A DNA stretch of 64,000 nt. It comes from Vittaforma corneae ATCC 50505 (lineage: Eukaryota; Microsporidia; Nosematidae). This document shows, in pieces, positions 48,934-58,429 of the stretch. The stretch covers positions 62,001 through 126,000 of the forward strand of contig NW_006889836.1 in NCBI RefSeq assembly GCF_000231115.1, written 5' to 3'. Each line of letters begins with the position of its first letter. The first letter of the stretch is position 1. The position numbers and the translations under genes are program-made. Below the pieces are notes generated by a model. It was given only the letters and a program-made list of their open reading frames with translations. It did no database searches and was not told the DNA's origin.

Positions 48934-50016
48934 ATGTTTTACATAATGAATGTCGTGTCCGCAGTAGTAGCACAAGACAGTCTTCTGGAATCATTTAATC
49001 AAGAAATATATCCACTGCTTCACAGCGTAGCTGACTCTGATCACTTCTCTAAGATCAAAATGGCCTTCAATGAAAGATGTCCAAAAGAGTCCAAGCAGTG
49101 TACACTGAGTTCATGTACTGTTCCAAAGATTCAGTTTGAAGGTGTGGATGGGTATATCGATTTGAGTCGTGTTGTTGAATCGTTTTCTACTACCTCCCAA
49201 GGCTCTTCTGATGTTTGGAAGGAGATGTATTCCCTAGCAAAAAACAACATAATCCTAGAGAAAGTACTAAGTGGGCTGCACTTCTCAGTCACAACACACC
49301 TAGCCTCGAAACACACTAAAATACTTAATTTTTACTTTAGAAATCCTCTATTATTCAAAAAACGATACAAAAAGGAATACAGAGATAATTTTATGTTTCT
49401 ATACTCGATAGTTAGAGCCTCGTTGGCGACACTTGCAGTGAATGCTGGAGAAACAACAGAACCAGCCAAGTTATTGAGTATTAAGACAAGAAGGTTAATG
49501 AAAAGAGAATATGAAATAAAAAAGGATAGAAATTCATTTCTCAGTGACGCAACCAACAAGAAATCACTTTTGGATGGTAATTCAGTAAAGGATGTTGAGC
49601 ATTTAGATGATGAGAACATTCTGGAACCGAGCAGTGCAGAAGAATTCATGAATGGTCTTCCAAAGATAGGAAAGGAAAATATTGAAATAATAAACGAAAT
49701 GGTAAAGCAGGTTGCTTGTCTGCAGTGTCAAAAATGCAAACTGTGGGGGACCATCCAGGTCAAGGGGCTTAAGGGTGCAATCAAGGCCTTAAACCGCATG
49801 CCTCTTTTCAAAAACGAGGTGATATGTCTCATTAACTTATTTAGACAAATGAGTATTACAATGGTTGAAAGCAAAAGAATGCTGAATATTCAATTCCCCA
49901 TTCTTTATATCATTATTATCTGCCACAAACAGATGTTGATGCTGACTGTCACTTTACTTGCTCTAACACTTTTACTTCTAAAGCTGAGACGAAAAAGACA
50001 CTTGAAGACGGATTGA
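48934..50016 (+). CDS. ERO1: ER oxidoreductin Ero1
   Basis: Flavin-dependent thiol oxidase that reoxidises protein disulfide isomerase in the ER lumen; 360 aa. Signatures: the N-terminal CPKESKQCTLSSCTVPKI cysteine region, SSDVWKEMYSL, the FAD region VLSGLHFSVTTHLASKH, NPLLFKKRYKKEYRDNFMFLY, and the active site ACLQCQKCKLWGTIQVKGL with C262/C265/C268. A C-terminal hydrophobic segment (MLMLTVTLLALTLLLLKLRR) likely anchors it in the membrane, as in yeast. The first residues (MFYIMNVVSAVVAQ) form a short signal sequence. It is reduced compared with yeast Ero1 (563 aa). Confidence 0.92.
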   Translation: MFYIMNVVSAVVAQDSLLESFNQEIYPLLHSVADSDHFSKIKMAFNERCPKESKQCTLSSCTVPKIQFEGVDGYIDLSRVVESFSTTSQGSSDVWKEMYSLAKNNIILEKVLSGLHFSVTTHLASKHTKILNFYFRNPLLFKKRYKKEYRDNFMFLYSIVRASLATLAVNAGETTEPAKLLSIKTRRLMKREYEIKKDRNSFLSDATNKKSLLDGNSVKDVEHLDDENILEPSSAEEFMNGLPKIGKENIEIINEMVKQVACLQCQKCKLWGTIQVKGLKGAIKALNRMPLFKNEVICLINLFRQMSITMVESKRMLNIQFPILYIIIICHKQMLMLTVTLLALTLLLLKLRRKRHLKTD

Positions 50017-50297
50017 TTAAAGCAATTCAAAATAATTGGTATTTGCATTTTACTGGTTGCAGGAGGCTAAATATGTATATGTTACATCCATTTTAAATTC
50101 TTTTTGATCATGTTCGTCTACCTGCAAAACTAATTTATCAATTCTATTTTGTCAAAGCTGGGCTTGGTTTTTATATTGGCCATTGAGCATATTTCCAATA
50201 GATCAGCATCAATTGATTTTCATTTGTTCACTGCTATTTGTCATTACTATCAAATGTTTCAGATCCATTTAAAACATTTAAAACTTTAACCCTCTCT

Positions 50298-51122
50298 ATG
50301 GATAAAATTCTCATTGCAGTCAGCTCAAACGATGGAAAGAAAATTGATGAAAAGAAAATAGCGGGTTATATTGCAGAACTGAATGATTTGAGTCATGAAA
50401 CACTTAAGCAGCTGCTTAATAGCTGTTCTTCCCAGGAACTGGCATTATTTATAAAGCAGGAGTTTTTTAAACAGATAAATGCTAGAAACATGAAAATTAC
50501 TGGTGAACTGGCAGAAGAACTGCGATCTGTGTCTACTGAAAATACTAGGAACGTTGTGGAGCTTTCGGACCACGTGGATGAAAGTGAAGATTTGGAAAGA
50601 TACGACAAAAATCTAACGGAAGAGGAGGCAATTAAAAAACATTCGTTTAATAATTCTAAATATGATAAGGCTTTGGAAATGTTTTTAGGTGCTTTTAAGG
50701 CTAATGTTAAAGATATTAATTTTGACAAGGCTGTATTTCTTTCAAAATGCATTGTAGAACATCACATCAGTGAATTTTCATCCACATTTCCAAAAGAGGT
50801 CAGGTCAAAAAGCCATAATTTGAGAGAAAATTCCAAACTATGCCTGAGCGTGTACACTTCGAAGATTGACACATCGGATTTCGTTAAGATGTTGCCTGCA
50901 CAGATGCAGAGTGAAGAGCTTAGAAGTAGAGATAGTGAGTATATCAAGGAGAGTTTACTGGCTTCCCAGGTTGCAAGTGCTGCAGCAGATACAGACATGT
51001 TTCAATGCTCAAAATGCAAGCAAAAAAAATGCACATATAGTCAACTGCAAACGAGGTCTTGCGATGAGCCTATGACCACTTTTGTGACATGTACGAATTG
51101 CGGACACAGATGGAAGTTTTAA
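50298..51122 (+). CDS. DST1: transcription elongation factor TFIIS
   Basis: Helps RNA polymerase II resume after arrest by stimulating transcript cleavage. 274 aa: domain I (LNDLSHETLKQLLNSC), domain II (YDKALEMFLGAFKANVKDIN, EHHISEFSSTFPKEVRSKSHNL) and the C-terminal zinc ribbon with FQCSKCKQKKC, RSCDEPMTTFVTCTNCGHRW. The D-E pair of the acidic hairpin that reaches the polymerase active site is present. The ATG at 50298 follows TTTAACCCTCTCT; the frame is open further up only at TTG. Confidence 0.94.
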   Translation: MDKILIAVSSNDGKKIDEKKIAGYIAELNDLSHETLKQLLNSCSSQELALFIKQEFFKQINARNMKITGELAEELRSVSTENTRNVVELSDHVDESEDLERYDKNLTEEEAIKKHSFNNSKYDKALEMFLGAFKANVKDINFDKAVFLSKCIVEHHISEFSSTFPKEVRSKSHNLRENSKLCLSVYTSKIDTSDFVKMLPAQMQSEELRSRDSEYIKESLLASQVASAAADTDMFQCSKCKQKKCTYSQLQTRSCDEPMTTFVTCTNCGHRWKF

Positions 51123-51416
51123 TCAGCTGCTTGTCCCAGTGTGGTTTTAAGTGTATTCAAATTTAATAAAGATCTGCATTTAATGTTTGGTATATATTAC
51201 ATTTAATTTTTTAGTATATTGAATAGATCAAACCTATCTAAATATGGTGTATGTGTTGTGTTACGCTTGACTATAACTAAAAAGGTAACAATAGGGACTA
51301 CACTTAGTAAAATTTGGCCACGCGGAACAAGTATTAAAACTTCTATAATGCTTTCGACAACCGAGCTCCCCGTGCTTATCTAAGGAATAACATATAAGCA
51401 AATAAAAATAATTTAA

Positions 51417-51797
51417 TCAGAACTGCAGTTTTGTAAATAGCCATTTAGCCTTTTTGGCCTCAAAAGCACTCTTCAAAATTTTGTTGGCTTCTTGGTTGAG
51501 TGCTGCTCTACTATTTATGTCTTCAGGACTTTTCTCAGCACTAAGAGCATCCAAGCCAACATCGGCCTTGTATCTAGTTGCAAGGACATGCTTCATATTT
51601 ATCTTTTTGATGAAAGTAACAAACTTCATATTTCTTCTTTTCTGCCATGCAGGAAGATAGTCTGGAGACTCCTCCGGGGTTCTAGAAATACCAGCGAGAA
51701 GAAGCATGTTGTTTTCCAACTCTTTAACAACGGCTGCCTTTTTTCCAGCTAGTCTTCCATTTGTTATGAGTACAATCATGTTTGGCTTAAAAATCAT
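51417..51797 (-). CDS. RPL27: 60S ribosomal protein eL27
   Basis: 126 aa against 136 in yeast and human. Matches: FKPNMIVLITNGRLAGKKA (family KPGKVVLVLAGRYSGRKA), the central basic strand FVTFIKKINMKHVLATRY, and the C-terminal AKKAKWLFTKLQF, the hallmark W.F.KL.F end. The N-terminus is only slightly short. Upstream on its strand there are two A-run/T-run blocks and GACCCC, as at uS17. The CAG immediately before the ATG is like a 3' splice site, but the frame needs no intron. Confidence 0.93.
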   Translation of the reverse strand: MIFKPNMIVLITNGRLAGKKAAVVKELENNMLLLAGISRTPEESPDYLPAWQKRRNMKFVTFIKKINMKHVLATRYKADVGLDALSAEKSPEDINSRAALNQEANKILKSAFEAKKAKWLFTKLQF

Positions 51798-51835
51798 CTG
51801 AGGATGGGGTCAAAAATTTTACAAAAATTTTTATT
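51798..51835 (-). promoter_or_regulatory. start signal of eL27: two AAATTTT blocks and CCCC
   Basis: Read on the minus strand: AAAAATTTTTGT, then AAAATTTTTGACCCC, then nine bases to the ATG. The doubled block is shared with uS17, which suggests a ribosomal-protein promoter class in this genome. Confidence 0.65.
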
Positions 51836-51894
51836 GGATTAGAAAAGATACAGTTAACATCCAGAGATATATTGGGTCTTTTATTTATAGACGG

Positions 51895-51950
51895 TGGCTA
51901 TGTTGTAATGGGCATGTCATGCCGATGTTGTATTACTAGCTAGGTAGCCA
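51895..51950. repeat. nested inverted repeats, potential long stem-loop
   Basis: Three arm pairs nest inside each other: TGGCTA (51895-51900)/TAGCCA (51945-51950), GTAAT (51905-51909)/ATTAC (51932-51936) and GGCAT (51911-51915)/ATGCC (51919-51923), the last with a GTC loop. It could be a small structured RNA or a regulatory hairpin. It is not a tRNA. Confidence 0.6.
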
Positions 51951-52580
51951 AAATTAAATTTCATATTTTCTGTAAAACGGCCAGCTATAAACTAAATAGT
52001 TTTATTAGAATAGTTTTCCAACACTGGTAATGATATTTTTGTGCATCACGTCTACAATTGAGAAAATATTTTGCATAATACACTTTTGATATTAAAATGA
52101 TCCCTGCTTGAATGAATCCTTTTAATAAATCAGTCGGATATTTTAATTTGATCTACGCTGTCAAAGAAGTAGAAAATTCATTTAACTAAATCCAGTTAAA
52201 AATTTTTAGAATACCTGTCAAGCATTTTATGTACACAAATATGAACCAAACTCACAGTTTTTTAACTGATTTTTTTAACTGATAAACTTTATAGTTATAT
52301 TTATTTAAATGACCAGGGTTTGTCTATACTGTCGGTTTTATCAAAAGCCATGGCAGTTTTCAGATCATAAGTCAAGAGAGTTCTTGCCAAATCTTATTTT
52401 TAGCTTAACCTTAGATGATCCTTCAATTGGGAAATCTTTCAAGATATTGCTTAATGCAATGTGTGGTTTGGTTATATTGCCGTTTTGATTATATGTATCT
52501 CACGCCGCCAAGGCGTTTTTAAATGAGCTTAAAATAAGATGCTTTTATTTATTGCAACGTTACTTTTTTGATTATTGCAA

Positions 52581-53756
52581 ATGGCCCAAAGACAGCCAAT
52601 GATCACAAAGCGAGTCTGCAAGCTGAAAGAAGTTAAAGAAACAGCTTCATACATAGAAGTAGCAAAGGTTCTTGATGGAAAGGATACACACCAGGCAATA
52701 AACTATTTACTGGCAAATATCCACTGCTGTAAAATTGATGAAAGACTATTCAGTCTCATTTTCAGGAAACTCAGACCATTCTTACGCCAAATAATGGATG
52801 CAACAATAAAGCAAAGAGTATTCTTTGACATGATGATCTTCAAATCGTTTGCAAAAATATTGCAATTTTCAGAACTCGCCTATGAAAGATTTTTAGAATA
52901 TTTTTCCGAACAGGATATTACTGAAGTGTTTGAAATACTTGGAGAATGCCAAGAAAAATCAAAAGAGTATCTAGCATGCCTCATTGAATGCATTTTGACA
53001 AAGTTTAGACAATCTGCTAGCTTGTTCAAGGAAATAGTCTCTAACCAAATGCTTAATTTTCAAAACACCCACAAAACATCCATAGATCTAAACTTTGAAT
53101 TCAAAATCATATTACATCTGATTTCAACAAATAACTTTGGGGATAATCTCAAGGAATATTACTCCCAATTTATACTGCCATGTGCTTTGTTCTCGCCCAC
53201 AGCCAACTTTGAGCCAACATCAAAGCTGGTTGATTCAATTTGCTCAATATCACCAGAATGCCAAAAACTAACGCTGGGATATTTTCTGAAAGTTTATAAT
53301 CAGGCAAATTCGCTACAGCAGGTTAAAATAGTAGAGCTGACTACAAAGATCATTCACTCGATTTTCTTTTTTCATTCCAAAATTTCTGTTGAGTGGGAGT
53401 TCTGTGAAATATTAAACCATGCGCTAAAATCAGAAAGCTATCTTGTAATTGACTGTGTTATTGAGATGTTTGGAGATGCTGCAGTGAAAAGGTTTATTAC
53501 AGACTGCTTTAAGTCAGTATTGCCAAGAATATTTGATAATCTTTATAGATTAAGTAAAAGGTTTTGGAGAAACGAGCAGAGATACAAAACCATCCAGACG
53601 ATTGGAAATATTTTGAGGATAGACTCTGAGGTGTTTGAGGAGTGCTTGGTAAAATACAATAAGAAGAGATTCTACAGTGGGTCTCAAGATCCATCATTGG
53701 ACGATGAGAACTTCTTTATCAATCAAATTAAAAGGATGCAATATAATTTCAATTGA
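52581..53756 (+). CDS. RTS1: PP2A regulatory B56 subunit (Rts1-like)
   Basis: 391 aa made of helical repeats; the family targets PP2A to substrates such as shugoshin and kinetochore proteins. Best-matching parts are LKSESYLVIDCVIEMF, ITDCFKSVLPRIFDNLYRLS and KRFWRNEQRYKTIQTI, which parallel the B56 blocks on I..I.P.L+..SK.HWN...... The N-terminal Asn/Gln-rich tail of Rts1 is absent. The ATG at 52581 is used because the upstream frame begins at TTG. Match is by helical pattern, so moderately sure. YPI1 and a PP4-type catalytic subunit are also encoded in the window. Confidence 0.72.
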   Translation: MAQRQPMITKRVCKLKEVKETASYIEVAKVLDGKDTHQAINYLLANIHCCKIDERLFSLIFRKLRPFLRQIMDATIKQRVFFDMMIFKSFAKILQFSELAYERFLEYFSEQDITEVFEILGECQEKSKEYLACLIECILTKFRQSASLFKEIVSNQMLNFQNTHKTSIDLNFEFKIILHLISTNNFGDNLKEYYSQFILPCALFSPTANFEPTSKLVDSICSISPECQKLTLGYFLKVYNQANSLQQVKIVELTTKIIHSIFFFHSKISVEWEFCEILNHALKSESYLVIDCVIEMFGDAAVKRFITDCFKSVLPRIFDNLYRLSKRFWRNEQRYKTIQTIGNILRIDSEVFEECLVKYNKKRFYSGSQDPSLDDENFFINQIKRMQYNFN

Positions 53757-53848
53757 TTATTATGATTAAAATAAATAAAATAGAATGATGATTATGCATT
53801 GTTGAAGCATCACAAGCTTAGTTTATACATTATTTTACTACACTAAGT

Positions 53849-54158
53849 TCATTGTATGAATATTATCTTGGAATGGTGTGGTTCTGGAGCTATGCTGTCG
53901 GGTACCATACCAAAGTATTCGGAATTTGTGTATTGGAGAGGGACACTCATACCTTGATGCTGTAGGTCCATGTATCCATCCTTATTAACAGATACGCCTA
54001 CAAGTTTTTCTTCATCAGATTGCTCATTTTTCGGCTTTTGTGGCGCTTGAGAAACACTTGTCATTGGGCCATAGTGATCACGCATGTACATTAGAGACGC
54101 ACCAATTATTATCAAGTATATAATGACAGGAAACGATATATATCGATCTTCCTGGCAT
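53849..54158 (-). CDS. possible small single-span membrane protein, start unclear
   Basis: The frame 53849-54115 has a hydrophobic stretch (SFPVIIYLIIIGASLMYM when read a few codons further upstream), then a polar tail with YGPMTSVSQAPQKPK and DGYMDLQHQGMSVPL. There is no in-frame ATG before the membrane segment; the first is at 54091, inside it. An ATG in another frame at 54158 (MPGRSIYI) would join it if one base in the ATATAT tract (54137-54142) were wrong. Product unknown. Confidence 0.38.
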
Positions 54159-54430
54159 TCTCAATTCTTGATCTATACAGGCATATTATATCTAATACAT
54201 CAAACTTCAGAACCTGAAACAAGTGATGTCAATGCGTCGTTTTTGTATCAAAACTATAGTCTTAGATAACAAAATATTTACATATTTGAATATAGTAGCA
54301 TTAGTATATGGGCTTTAAGACTATATGTAATATGTTAAAACCAACTATCTATTAGACGTTGCTACATTCCTTTAATTAACTACTAACATCATTTTATAAT
54401 TTAAAACAATACTTATTGACTGGTCTAGTA

Positions 54431-56050
54431 CTATTTGGCCACTGCAGATGAGTTTTCATCATTTTCAACACAGAAGTTGAATGCAGAAATATGCCTTTTT
54501 AGAATGTGGTCTGCTGGATAGTCTTTGTATATTATTAGATTTGCAAAAAATTTCGGATCGACCTTTTTAAACCCATAGGTGGTTTTATTATCTTTGTATT
54601 CAGCCTTGATATGATATACAGTCCCGGGATGATACAGCTTTGGATACAAGTCTGATTCTTTCAAATATCTGTGAACTTCAACTACTTTTTCTATTGATCT
54701 CTCAGATTTTGAAAAAACAGTAAATATATTGGCAACCGAAAGACAAAGAAACTTGAAATCCAGGAGTGACCCCAATGAAAGTCTCGGTATAATATCATTA
54801 CCGTAATTGTATGTTATGAGGTTTTCAATTTTTTGATCTAAAAAAGATTCTGAAACAGTCGGGGGTGATGCAAAGGCAGCCGTTTTAATTTCGCATGCTG
54901 TAATAAAGTTGTTTTTGGTGACAATCAAGTGTATTACAGTAGCCACAGCTCCTCCCAATGAGTGTCCAGTAAACAGCACCTTCTTGAGTTTATTTTCAGT
55001 GATGATTTGCTTGATATTGCCTAGCTCTACATCAACAAACATGTTTGCTAGTTTCAGTATTCCAGAATGGGCATATCCATTAAAAAACTGCGTATAGCAC
55101 GCATCTAGATCATTTATAATATCGTTATGAGACAATGTACCCCGAAAACTGACAACAAGAGTATCGTCATCTATAAAAACAATGAATCCAACAAGCTTAT
55201 GACTTCCTTCGTGGTATTTTATAAACTTTTCTTCGGGTATTTTGAGTCTTTCAAGAGCCACTCGTAGTTTTCTGTCTTTAATATTTGGACGTTTCAAGTC
55301 AGGCTTAATGAGAAGAAGCCAGACTTTAGAGTCCAAGTATGCAGCAAGACAATAGTTGATACACTTGATTGCTGATTTTGATTCGTCCCCAGATATTGTC
55401 GTATAGCTCTTCAGACAATTGTTCTTTGAACATCCGTTCATGCCCAAATGGTTTTCTTCGTAGCATTCCATCTTCCTAATAAGAAGTCCATCGATGATAA
55501 ACATGCCAGCTACGCTTTTGAGATTACACACTGTGCTTCCATTTGAGAGAAACGACGAGATGTCGTTAATGGCCTCAAACGACTCTGTAATCTCTGCACT
55601 AAATATTTTATTGATTATTTTTTTTGTCAAGCTAGTATTCTTCTCTTCCTCCAACGGAGTATTTAAGTACTCAATATTAAATTTTATTGTAATCCTGCCT
55701 AAAAATGGGGGATTTTTATCGTAGTAGTCTGCAGACAGCAAATCAATGATTGGAACAATATCAAAGGTCTGTTCCCCTGTTTTGCTCTCTATCAAATGTT
55801 TTAACCTTATAGCAATACCAGCAACTTTAGTACTGGTACTGATGCCTAAAAAGTTTCTGTATTTCTTCAGAATGATAATATATAATGTACCGAATACTAA
55901 GTCGTTGAGGGTCTTGACTCCCACTTTGAAAGCTTGATCGAATTTAACAGATTTTCCTTTGTATAAATATTCTGTCGTATCAAAGTCTACTCCATCTGAA
56001 GATATTTTTTGGACTGACATGTGCAAACAAATTTGGGAAAACACATTCAT
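54431..56050 (-). CDS. DAGL-type class 3 lipase
   Basis: 539 aa. The C-terminal half is an alpha/beta-hydrolase lipase: LVVSFRGTLSHNDIINDLDA (oxyanion region), the nucleophile elbow FTGHSLGGAVATVIHL, AAFASPPTVSESF, and the acid residue in YGNDIIPRLSLGSL. The order GHSLGGAVA..ASPP..S...YGNDIIPRL is that of sn1-specific diacylglycerol lipases. The N-terminal half is unlike DAGL's four-span domain and is unrecognised, with a C2-like beta pattern at best. There is no signal peptide. The ATG at 56050 sits directly behind TTTTGCCC. Confidence 0.84.
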   Translation of the reverse strand: MNVFSQICLHMSVQKISSDGVDFDTTEYLYKGKSVKFDQAFKVGVKTLNDLVFGTLYIIILKKYRNFLGISTSTKVAGIAIRLKHLIESKTGEQTFDIVPIIDLLSADYYDKNPPFLGRITIKFNIEYLNTPLEEEKNTSLTKKIINKIFSAEITESFEAINDISSFLSNGSTVCNLKSVAGMFIIDGLLIRKMECYEENHLGMNGCSKNNCLKSYTTISGDESKSAIKCINYCLAAYLDSKVWLLLIKPDLKRPNIKDRKLRVALERLKIPEEKFIKYHEGSHKLVGFIVFIDDDTLVVSFRGTLSHNDIINDLDACYTQFFNGYAHSGILKLANMFVDVELGNIKQIITENKLKKVLFTGHSLGGAVATVIHLIVTKNNFITACEIKTAAFASPPTVSESFLDQKIENLITYNYGNDIIPRLSLGSLLDFKFLCLSVANIFTVFSKSERSIEKVVEVHRYLKESDLYPKLYHPGTVYHIKAEYKDNKTTYGFKKVDPKFFANLIIYKDYPADHILKRHISAFNFCVENDENSSAVAK

Positions 56051-56308
56051 GGGCAAAATACAAACGTAGGATAAACCTGGTTTCTAAAAGAACAAATATA
56101 TAACAGTGCAAATGGAAGGATAGCTTTAGAGAAGTACATACAAAGATATTCCAAGCATACATAGTTGACAAAGAAAACATTTTATTTTAGACACATGGCA
56201 TGGTTGGAACAAAGCTGTCAATTGTAAACTATGCCTAAATAAGAATGACACCAGTCCACGAATAAGGGCAAATCCACAGGTTGGGCTTAGGATTATGGAC
56301 ATACCATA

Positions 56309-58066
56309 TCATAACATTCGAAGACAGTTCCATACAAACATTAGTTTTGGTGGCAGGCTGCCAGAGTAATTTTTAAAAAAGCTTCTAACTGTGTTCTCGA
56401 GCTGCCGTGACTTTTTCATCACAAATATTATTTCCTCTCTTGTCATGGAGTCAAAAACTGTAAGGCAATCATCCTTTAGCAATTCTAAACACTTTATGAA
56501 GTCTTGCGTTGCTATTTGAGAGCTCCAGAGTGCATCACTCACTGATTTTTTGAGAAAGTTTATGGTTGGTGTCCTAATATTTGGTTTTGTCTTCAAAACT
56601 AGCAATGAGGTACTGCTTTTAATGGCGGAGTACACTGTCTCCAACGACTTCATGGCCAGTACCCAATCCTTATCTTCAAATTTTAGATTTTCAATACAAT
56701 CCGATATTAGATTGAAGGCAAGCATGGGGTCTTTAAACCTATGAATTTCAATGATGAGTTCCTGGGGATAGAATCTTCTGAGAAGATATTCAATAGTCGT
56801 GTTGTGTTCATAGTACTTTTCTAAAAGGGGTTCGATGGCTTCAATATCTAAATATGAAATTAGGCTATGAAAAAAGGTATGGCTATCAGAATACTTCGTA
56901 ACAATATAATTCTTAAACTCACCAGTTAACCTTGTTGTTTTCAATAACGTCTTTAGAAACAGCTCAAAACTAGAAAGATCCTCAACTTCTTTCAAAAATG
57001 CCAAAGTTCTTGCCTCGTCTCTCTTGGATAGGATTTTGCAGAACTGGAGCATTTGATCCTCCGTTTCAATGTGATAAAAATACCTTTTGGTAAAGTTATA
57101 GCTTTTGGTGCAAAGTTCAACAAGCTCTTCAGGTGCTAGGTTAAGATCGGAGATAAAGTTAGAAAAAATCTCATCCTGTTTGAGAAGTGCATCGAGGAAG
57201 AATCTTTTAGAAATGCCAAGCTCGTCTTGGTTAAAGGCATCTATGAGGCTCTTGGCGATGACTGGTCTATGTCGAAGGAGACTCTCGGTAACATCCCAGT
57301 TGTAATCTTTGACAAAAGATTTAATCTTATTAAAATCAAAATCAGGGAGTGAGCAAACAAAGCTCTCTTTAAAATACTTCTTTTCAGAGTAAATTGTTTC
57401 CTGTATTTTTTCGTAAATCTCTGGTTTGCATGCCTTTAAAATTATTAAAAATGTGCTAAAATGCCGAGAATTCTCTCCAAAAAGCTCAAGAACAGTATCA
57501 ATGCTACTTTCGTTCATTAAAAAAGACATCTCTTTCAGAACCCTGATGCTCTCGGCATTATTATTGAGGTATTTATTTATTCTAGTAGATGTTGTTAGAT
57601 ACCCAAAAAGATGTTTGATAGGGCCATCTTTCAGTCTAAACTGACCCACATCATCCTTATTAAAGTATACATTCAGATTGTTCCAAATTTCGTGTTTTGG
57701 TTTTTTTATTAACGTTTCTATGATAATTTGCTCAAATGCTTTCAGAATGCTTTTCTTTTCTAACTTTTCTCTGCTTTTCTCAGAAAAATTAATATTTGAA
57801 GATGGAATGAGATGTTTTAGTTTTAATGGAAGCAATTGATCCAGCTTTGTTCTTATTTCAGTCAGCAAATCCACAAAATCAGCCTTCTTTTTCTCTTCTA
57901 TTCTAACTTCTCTGCCTTGTATTCCGACTATTATTCCGAGAACTAAAGGCGCATTCCGAGATGAAATAACAGATGTAACGTCTCTTAGAGCTCGTATGTA
58001 GTCTGTATTGTCGCTGTTGAGTGAGTTTATAATATCTGTGAAAGTCTCCTTGTCATTTAAATCCAT
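56309..58066 (-). CDS. PTA1: symplekin/PTA1-like scaffold of mRNA 3' processing
   Basis: 585 aa from this start, all-helical. The C-terminus (TINFLKKSVSDALWSSQIAT, DFIKCLELLKDDCLTVFDSM, EEIIFVMKKSRQLENTVRSF) resembles the symplekin C-terminal domain, in which a W in a helix is followed by FIKCC and LP..L. The N-terminus would be the HEAT region that binds Ssu72. Symplekin scaffolds the cleavage and polyadenylation complex. The frame is open to 58126 (ATG) and beyond, but CACCCTATAT precedes the ATG at 58066, so I start there. Medium confidence in the family. Confidence 0.62.
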   Translation of the reverse strand: MDLNDKETFTDIINSLNSDNTDYIRALRDVTSVISSRNAPLVLGIIVGIQGREVRIEEKKKADFVDLLTEIRTKLDQLLPLKLKHLIPSSNINFSEKSREKLEKKSILKAFEQIIIETLIKKPKHEIWNNLNVYFNKDDVGQFRLKDGPIKHLFGYLTTSTRINKYLNNNAESIRVLKEMSFLMNESSIDTVLELFGENSRHFSTFLIILKACKPEIYEKIQETIYSEKKYFKESFVCSLPDFDFNKIKSFVKDYNWDVTESLLRHRPVIAKSLIDAFNQDELGISKRFFLDALLKQDEIFSNFISDLNLAPEELVELCTKSYNFTKRYFYHIETEDQMLQFCKILSKRDEARTLAFLKEVEDLSSFELFLKTLLKTTRLTGEFKNYIVTKYSDSHTFFHSLISYLDIEAIEPLLEKYYEHNTTIEYLLRRFYPQELIIEIHRFKDPMLAFNLISDCIENLKFEDKDWVLAMKSLETVYSAIKSSTSLLVLKTKPNIRTPTINFLKKSVSDALWSSQIATQDFIKCLELLKDDCLTVFDSMTREEIIFVMKKSRQLENTVRSFFKNYSGSLPPKLMFVWNCLRML

Positions 58067-58429
58067 CTCCGATATAGGGTGCAAAGGTAGAAATCTTGAA
58101 TTGGCCAAGAATTTTAGGAATACCATAGCAAACAAAGAACTGCATTATAATATCTATTGTTTAAAAGTCTATTTAAACATCACATTAGCCCAGCAAGATT
58201 GTGGTCAAAATGAACTATTAACAACGGGAGAGGACATAATTATTATAACTGCAGAATCATGCCTACAATCCTAAAGCAATTACATACCTTGCTTTATATG
58301 ACTTCGAGTTGCTTTTAAAAATAACCACCATGTTTATTCCTACGCAATCGATTGTCCTGTAATTTCTGAAGCTGGTTTATGACCTTCTGAAAAATTTTGG
58401 TTTGTTTATCTTTGTCCCACTACCCTTCT

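Larger units (their letters stand above)
51798..52580. other. 783 bp divergent intergenic region with hairpins
   Basis: Between eL27 and the B56 gene. Contains the nested inverted repeats at 51895-51950, two near-copies of TTTTTTAACTGAT around 52258-52283, and the hairpin ACGCC-gccaa-GGCGT at 52502-52516 followed by TTTT. No protein gene was recognised. Confidence 0.55.

Noticed and set aside
51789..51797. CAG directly before the eL27 ATG as a 3' splice site
   Set aside because: The coding frame after the ATG already gives nearly full-length eL27, and the CCC start signal is in the normal position.
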